This document shows, piece by piece, positions 4,702-8,141 of a stretch of 8,141 nt of DNA. This stretch comes from Candidatus Zophobacter franzmannii (lineage in GTDB: Bacteria > Cloacimonadota > Cloacimonadia > Cloacimonadales > JAFGVF01): the NCBI GenBank assembly GCA_030765245.1, contig JAVCCX010000434.1, forward strand, positions 1 to 8,141. Direction: 5' to 3'. The position numbers and the translations under genes were made by a program. Within the stretch, counting starts at the first letter, position 1, and each line of letters starts with the position of its first letter. The notes beneath the pieces were generated by a model. That model was not told the DNA's origin. It did no database searches and saw only the letters and a list, made by a program, of their open reading frames with translations.

Positions 4702-5546
4702 TAAACCCTTTTCCACCTGGCACATTTCCCGGCAGGGAGGTCGTTGCCGTATTCAGATTTAATAATTAAATCGAGTGTCTCTATTTCTCCATTATCTAAT
4801 TTCTGCAGTTGCATCAGTTGTCTTTTTAGTTCAGGTTTCTCAAAGTCTTTATCATGGCAGGAAAGGATAACAAATTCAGGAGAGGGAGTTAAAAGATCAT
4901 TCACAATATTCATCAATATCGGTAAATCTCTACCTATCTTCCAGACTCCTCCTTTTTTACTGCGACCAAAAGCAGGAGGGACCATGATTATCCCGTCATA
5001 TCGAACACCACGAGTTATCTCCCGTTTTATAAAGGCTAGAATATCATCTACGATCCAGCGAATAGGTCGATTTCCCAAACCGGAAAGTTCTGAATTTTGA
5101 TGTGCCCAATTCACGCTGCTGGAAGCTGCATCAATATGGGTTACATTAGTTGTAGGGGTGGAGGCAGTCAAAGTTGATGCTCCCGTGTAGGCAAAACTAT
5201 TTAAGATATTAAGAGCTCTATCAGAATTTCCCACAATATCCATCAGCCATTGCCAATTCTCCATCTGTTCAGGGAAAATGCCAATCTGTCCATTGGAAGA
5301 AAGTTTCAGCTTAAATGAGAAATCGTTAAAGATAAAATCCGGTAGTTCTTTATCTGTAAGAATTGTCCATTTAGTTTGCTTGTGTTCATATCTTGCACTG
5401 TAGTTATCCCAAATTTCAGGATATAACTTACGTTTCCAATAAGCTTGCGGTGCCGGTCTTCGGATAATGAAACCATCAATCTGTTCCAGTTTCTCAAATT
5501 CACCGCAATCTAATAATTTATAATTACATTTTACTATTTTTTCCAT
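4701..5546 (-). CDS. RlmI-like class I SAM-dependent methyltransferase, altered motif IV
   Basis: This 281-residue protein resembles the catalytic part of the COG1092/RlmI group of 23S rRNA cytosine-C5 methyltransferases, but it has no N-terminal PUA domain. Motif I is NILNSFAYTGA (113-123), the ribose-binding acidic residue is Asp139 in HIDAASSSV, and Asp167-Asp168 match the adenine-side motif. The family's M-D-P-P-x-F motif IV reads MVPPAFG (188-194): Asp189 is Val, through one base (GTC for GAC at 4980-4982). The protein keeps the following RSKKGGVWK loop, LSCHD (228-232) and GKCARW (273-278). The substrate is therefore uncertain, and activity may be changed or lost. No strong ribosome binding site precedes the ATG. 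The gene stands alone, convergent with the ferredoxin-like gene. Confidence 0.8.
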   Translation of the reverse strand: MEKIVKCNYKLLDCGEFEKLEQIDGFIIRRPAPQAYWKRKLYPEIWDNYSARYEHKQTKWTILTDKELPDFIFNDFSFKLKLSSNGQIGIFPEQMENWQWLMDIVGNSDRALNILNSFAYTGASTLTASTPTTNVTHIDAASSSVNWAHQNSELSGLGNRPIRWIVDDILAFIKREITRGVRYDGIIMVPPAFGRSKKGGVWKIGRDLPILMNIVNDLLTPSPEFVILSCHDKDFEKPELKRQLMQLQKLDNGEIETLDLIIKSEYGNDLPAGKCARWKRV

Positions 5547-5637
5547 AACTGAGTAGTTCTAGAAAGGTGATTATTTGTAAAGTCAAAAACTAATTAATAT
5601 TGGAAACACAAAGTGATAGTAGGATAGAGCAGTGTCT

Positions 5638-5665
5638 GAGTTGTTGAAGTAAATATCAATAACTC
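5638..5665. repeat. GAGTTGTTGA hairpin
   Basis: GAGTTGTTGA (5638-5647) pairs with TCAATAACTC (5656-5665) over ten positions with one G-T wobble and an 8-base loop. It lies about 90 bases upstream of the methyltransferase start on its own strand, where it could act in the leader, and no gene ends here. Confidence 0.4.
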
Positions 5666-5872
5666 ATCTGTAGATAAAACGTTAGCATTGAATGAATCAT
5701 ATTCAACTTACCAATAAAGACGTTGACACTTACCTTTTTATTATCATTTTAGACACAATTCAATGTAGAAAGGTGTTAATTGGGTCGTATATGTAGTTTC
5801 CATCAGCTTACAACAGTTTTGATCAGTTAATCCCCTGTTTTTGAAATTAATTCAAATATTGAATAAATAACG

Positions 5873-5880
5873 AAGGAGGA
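5873..5880 (+). promoter_or_regulatory. Strong ribosome binding site of the truncated secreted-protein gene
   Basis: AAGGAGGA ends three bases before the ATG at 5884. It is the fullest Shine-Dalgarno match in the window, showing that the damaged gene descends from an expressed one. Confidence 0.7.
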
Positions 5881-5883
5881 TTT

Positions 5884-6129
5884 ATGAAGAAACAGTGCAT
5901 TTTATTTATACTTCTGTTTGTATTCTTTCAGTTAATCTTAGCCGATACTCATTTCTTAGAAGACTTTAGTGGCACAACTTTCCCACCAACCGGATTGACA
6001 GCCATTAATGTGCAAGGAAGCCAACAGTGGCAGAGAATTACCTATCCTTCCCATTCTGCACCACTAGGATTGTCTTCTAACAATAGGATCTTAACTTTAT
6101 TAGTCATTTTATTCCCCAGATTTAGGTAA
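5884..6129 (+). pseudogene. Truncated secreted adhesin-like protein (N-terminal remnant)
   Basis: The reading frame gives 81 residues. Residues 1-20 are a classic signal peptide (MKKQ, a hydrophobic core, then LILA, with cleavage before Asp21). Residues 24-52 (FLEDFSGTTFPPTG, NVQGSQQWQR) match the start of the choice-of-anchor J/cleaved-adhesin beta-sandwich domains of large secreted proteins in Cloacimonadota and Bacteroidota. Those proteins usually run to hundreds of residues and end in a sorting domain; here the match fades after about residue 67 and the frame stops. In the next frame, 6104-6139 reads SFYSPDLGKKEQ, resembling a later strand of such domains. The usual Trp of PTGWT is Leu38. 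I infer a frameshift plus deletion that left a stub. A functional short secreted peptide is possible but less likely. Confidence 0.65.
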
Positions 6130-6255
6130 AAAAGAGCAGTAAACTTTTTGCTTCATAGAAACTTCACCTGAATCAATAGTTGATCTATGTTTATGCTTAT
6201 TTCAAGTGAATTATTCTCAAAGGTATTACCCAGAAAAAAGAGACTACCATCAACA

Positions 6256-6283
6256 AAGCCTATTCACGAAAGTGGATAGGCTT
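6256..6283 (+). terminator. Hairpin cassette, copy D, between convergent genes
   Basis: GCCTATTCAC (6258-6267) pairs with GTGGATAGGC (6272-6281) around GAAA, extended by AA/TT outside. It sits 25 bases past the racemase stop codon, mirroring copy C next to the methyltransferase. No TTGACA follows in this copy. It is a probable terminator for the minus-strand operon and possibly for the plus-strand remnant. Confidence 0.6.
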
Positions 6284-6308
6284 ATTGATATATAACTAGT
6301 TATAAAGT

Positions 6309-7379
6309 TTAAATAACTCTCTTATCTATGTATTTTGAATTCATTAATCGTAACAAACCCATGTAATCCATATTAAATTCGAGGAGATCTCCTACATTAT
6401 ATTCGTTGTCGTTGTCCCCAATGTCGATGACAGTCATATCTGAACTTGCCCCAACGAATTCTATTTTTTCATCGTTTGACCAGATATGCTTTTCATTCAC
6501 ATCCAACAGACCAAGATTGAGAATTGCACGGTAAGATTTCTTACCTAAATCGTCATTTTCAAAAGTGAATGATTTTCCTTCTACATTGGTTCCCATTTCC
6601 CCGTCAGGCACCATAGGTTTCTCGGCTAACTCAATGATCTCTGCATGAAGTGTGAAGATATCTTTGTGCATATTCTTCATTGCTCTGTTATTGTAAATAT
6701 CTTGGCCGAAGAAAAGTGTCTCACCAACTCTAAAGTGGTTAATCCCTTTAGGAAGTGTCTTGTTGAAGATGAGAGGTATAACTACTGATGATCCACCTGA
6801 GACAAATGGAATCTGTCTGTCGAATTTAGCTTCAATTAACTGCTCATATAGACATAGTTGAATCAATTTATCAGGATTAGGTAAAACTCCATAGAGACAT
6901 GAGAAATTCGCCCCTATACCAACAACATCAATGCTATCAAGTTCAAAAACATGTTTATAAAAGTCAATGAACTCTTCTCTTACAACGCCTTCGCGAAGCT
7001 CACCCATTTCTATCATAATGATTACTTTATGCTTAACCTTTTGTCTCTTAGCTTCTATTGACAGAGCCTCGATAGTTTCCAGTTCAGTATTGATAGTAAT
7101 ATCTGCATACTTCACTATATCTTCAATATCAAGTAAAGATGGTGGTTTAATATAGATTGTTTCGACTTTCGGATTTATTTGCTTAATCATTTCAAGATTG
7201 GTTAGTCTTGAGTCACATATCTGATTGGTACCGATTTCGATAAGCTGTTTTAGAAAATCATGATTACCGCACAAAACTTTAGATACGATTGCCCATTGTA
7301 TATCGTTTTGACTGAATATTTGGTTCAAGTGCTCAAAGTTATGCTTCAACTTCTCTTTATCCATGCTTAAATATGCCAT
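6309..7379 (-). CDS. Alanine/ornithine racemase-family PLP enzyme
   Basis: This 356-residue fold-type III PLP enzyme belongs to the alanine racemase N-terminal superfamily, closest in style to ornithine racemase (Orr) and related broad amino-acid racemases. The likely Schiff-base lysine is Lys34 in WAIVSKVLCG. Other family marks are CDSRLTNL (55-62), MIEMGELREG (122-131), GIGANFSC (154-161), SGGSS (194-198) and HFRVGETLFFG (215-225). A C-terminal beta domain carries GASSDMTVID (310-319). Length is normal for the Orr group. The product would interconvert L- and D-forms of an amino acid; which one cannot be told from sequence. The ATG at 7377-7379 is preferred over Met6 because the family's N-terminal strand begins there. 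Its start lies inside the GNAT gene (23-base overlap), so the two are likely translationally coupled. Confidence 0.85.
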   Translation of the reverse strand: MAYLSMDKEKLKHNFEHLNQIFSQNDIQWAIVSKVLCGNHDFLKQLIEIGTNQICDSRLTNLEMIKQINPKVETIYIKPPSLLDIEDIVKYADITINTELETIEALSIEAKRQKVKHKVIIMIEMGELREGVVREEFIDFYKHVFELDSIDVVGIGANFSCLYGVLPNPDKLIQLCLYEQLIEAKFDRQIPFVSGGSSVVIPLIFNKTLPKGINHFRVGETLFFGQDIYNNRAMKNMHKDIFTLHAEIIELAEKPMVPDGEMGTNVEGKSFTFENDDLGKKSYRAILNLGLLDVNEKHIWSNDEKIEFVGASSDMTVIDIGDNDNEYNVGDLLEFNMDYMGLLRLMNSKYIDKRVI

Positions 7380-7827
7380 AATTTAACCTTATATATCTCA
7401 TTTCAGCATATTTCTTCGAGAAACCTACTTTCTCATATAGGAATTTAGCTGGGTTATCTTCTTCAACATGAAGAGCAATGTTGCCATTAGTCTCTTCAAT
7501 TGCCTTTTTCATTAACAATTTACCAATTCCCTTTCCCCGGTAGTTCTCATGAACTGCAATGTAAACTAAAATGGTTTCGGGGATATAGCCTACCATGCCG
7601 GTATTGTTTAAAATAACGGCTCCACAGGTTTCAGTACCTAATTGTGCAGTAAGAACCTTACCACCATAAACTGAATTGGTTGCATATTCTATTGATTTAA
7701 GAATATCATCTAGAGGGTCACCGTATTCATCCAAGTGCTTATAGAGAAAAGTGGCTACAGCTAGTTTGTCTTCGGAGCTCATTGATCCACCAGTTTCATA
7801 AACTTTAGTTTCAACATTATCTATCAT
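7357..7827 (-). CDS. GNAT-family N-acetyltransferase
   Basis: This 156-residue protein of the Gcn5-related family transfers an acetyl group from acetyl-CoA to an amine. Motif A is LVYIAVHENYRGKGIGKLL (87-105), with the pyrophosphate-binding R-G-K-G-I-G at 97-102. Motif B follows at about 118-140, with Asn125 and Tyr131 in the positions usual for CoA release. The start is set at 7827 because AAAGGAG (7833-7839, minus strand) lies five bases before that ATG. A longer frame with a GTG start at 7863 would begin inside the upstream dyad and lacks a ribosome binding site. It is the first gene of an operon with the racemase, overlapping it by 23 bases, so the substrate may be the racemase's amino acid or its D-product. 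That substrate link is inferred from the overlap alone. Confidence 0.85.
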   Translation of the reverse strand: MIDNVETKVYETGGSMSSEDKLAVATFLYKHLDEYGDPLDDILKSIEYATNSVYGGKVLTAQLGTETCGAVILNNTGMVGYIPETILVYIAVHENYRGKGIGKLLMKKAIEETNGNIALHVEEDNPAKFLYEKVGFSKKYAEMRYIRLNYGIFKHG

Positions 7828-7832
7828 AAAAT

Positions 7833-7839
7833 CTCCTTT
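7833..7839 (-). promoter_or_regulatory. Ribosome binding site that fixes the GNAT start
   Basis: Read on the minus strand this is AAAGGAG, five bases before the ATG at 7827. It touches the dyad at 7840, so folding of that dyad in the transcript would place a hairpin right against the site. Confidence 0.75.
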
Positions 7840-7863
7840 GTGATACCAACATACTGGTATCAC
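7840..7863 (-). promoter_or_regulatory. Perfect 9-base dyad, candidate operator or leader hairpin
   Basis: GTGATACCA (7840-7848) and TGGTATCAC (7855-7863) are exact inverted repeats around a 6-base spacer. On the minus strand the dyad starts 12 bases after a TTGACA (7876-7881), so it would cover the minus-10/start region of the acetyltransferase-racemase operon. The size and symmetry fit a dimeric repressor or activator site. The regulator is not in the window. Confidence 0.6.
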
Positions 7864-7875
7864 TCGATTTTACTG

Positions 7876-7881
7876 TGTCAA
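7876..7881 (-). promoter_or_regulatory. Minus-35-like TTGACA for the GNAT-racemase operon
   Basis: Read on the minus strand this is TTGACA. The hexamers at 16-18 bases spacing fall in the dyad and match the minus-10 consensus poorly. The promoter may therefore need an activator, or may use a longer spacing to reach TATGTT. Confidence 0.35.
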
Positions 7882-8007
7882 CCCTTTTCTTGAGTTATTC
7901 ATCTTTTCAATTCTCAAACTTTTAATATAGATAATAACATAGACACAAATTGCTGGACTATTTTGTCATATGTTCATATCAGTTACTCAAACATAAATGG
8001 AGATGTA

Positions 8008-8141
8008 ATGAAGCCATTAATTCTATTTGATATAAACGGAACACTGATAAAGAGGGATAGTCGCACAGATTTACCCTACGAATATGCTGTAAATGAACTC
8101 CTCAGCATTGAGAACGGGCTTCAGGGTGTGAATACATCAGC
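8008..8141 (+). CDS. HAD-superfamily hydrolase, N-terminal part (runs off the window)
   Basis: The first 44 codons are present. Residues 4-13 read LILFDINGTL, the HAD motif I, in which Asp8 would be the nucleophile that forms the aspartyl intermediate. The second position of the usual D-x-D is Asn10. In phosphatases that second residue is normally an Asp acting as the general acid/base, so this protein may have altered chemistry or a different leaving group. The residues after it are consistent with a cap-domain helix (YEYAVNELL). GGAG (7999-8002) lies five bases before the ATG and supports the start. The gene is divergent from the GNAT-racemase operon, with about 180 bases between starts, and could share its control region. 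Confidence 0.75.
   Translation, partial: MKPLILFDINGTLIKRDSRTDLPYEYAVNELLSIENGLQGVNTS

Larger units (their letters stand above)
5547..5883. other. Divergent intergenic spacer
   Basis: This 337-base region separates the minus-strand methyltransferase from the plus-strand secreted-protein gene and should hold both promoters. TTGACA occurs at 5723-5728 on the plus strand, but no good minus-10 follows at 16-18 bases. The stretch has one clear hairpin (5638-5665), a small AT-rich dyad (TTTGAA/TTCAAA, 5840-5856) and a repeated TAGAAAGGTG (5560 and 5766). I see no gene. Confidence 0.55.

Noticed and set aside
4744..5100. A 118-codon plus-strand frame opposite the methyltransferase
   Set aside because: It is antisense to a gene with clear family motifs and has no family features or ribosome binding site of its own.
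7828..7863. A longer GNAT protein beginning at a GTG at 7863
   Set aside because: The extra 12 residues would be encoded across the ribosome binding site and the dyad, and AAAGGAG points to the ATG at 7827.

Overview
The window is AT-rich, protein-coding bacterial DNA with long intergenic spacers full of short hairpin repeats. The best lineage hint is the small secreted protein at 5884, whose N-terminus (signal peptide, then an F-x-G-T-T-F-P-P-T-G motif) looks like the large secreted 'choice-of-anchor/cleaved adhesin' proteins of the Fibrobacterota-Chlorobi-Bacteroidota group, especially Cloacimonadota. Placement in Cloacimonadota is an inference from protein style and repeat content; no rRNA or tRNA gene is present to confirm it.

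Layout. Positions 1-759 hold no convincing gene. From 275 to about 670 there is a mosaic of short dyads and hairpins that ends in a near-consensus promoter for recQ. Positions 760-2946 encode a full-length RecQ helicase. Positions 2947-3466 are a second repeat mosaic with at least six successive hairpins. Positions 3467-4413 hold a two-gene unit: a SigZ-like ECF sigma factor with a cysteine-rich tail, then a small [2Fe-2S] ferredoxin-fold protein that also has a cysteine-rich tail. Convergent to it, 4701-5546 (minus) encodes an RlmI-like SAM methyltransferase in which the motif IV Asp-Pro-Pro has become Val-Pro-Pro. After a 337-base divergent spacer comes the truncated secreted protein (5884-6129). 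Convergent to that is a minus-strand operon: a GNAT acetyltransferase (7357-7827) overlapping by 23 bases an alanine/ornithine-type racemase (6309-7379). A perfect 9-base dyad sits just upstream of the operon's ribosome binding site. The window ends in the first 44 codons of a divergent HAD-family hydrolase (from 8008).

How parts may work together. Two ideas stand out. First, the sigma factor/ferredoxin pair could be a metal-, thiol- or redox-responsive regulatory unit, because both proteins carry clustered C-terminal cysteines and no conventional anti-sigma gene lies beside them. Second, a hairpin with a GNRA-type loop recurs at 631 (half copy), 3290, 4650 and 6258, always in the same orientation. 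It is followed by a T-rich stretch and, in three copies, by TTGACA or TTGTTT. This looks like a dispersed terminator-plus-minus-35 cassette that may have supplied the recQ promoter. Both are hypotheses from sequence reading only; no searches or folding calculations were run.
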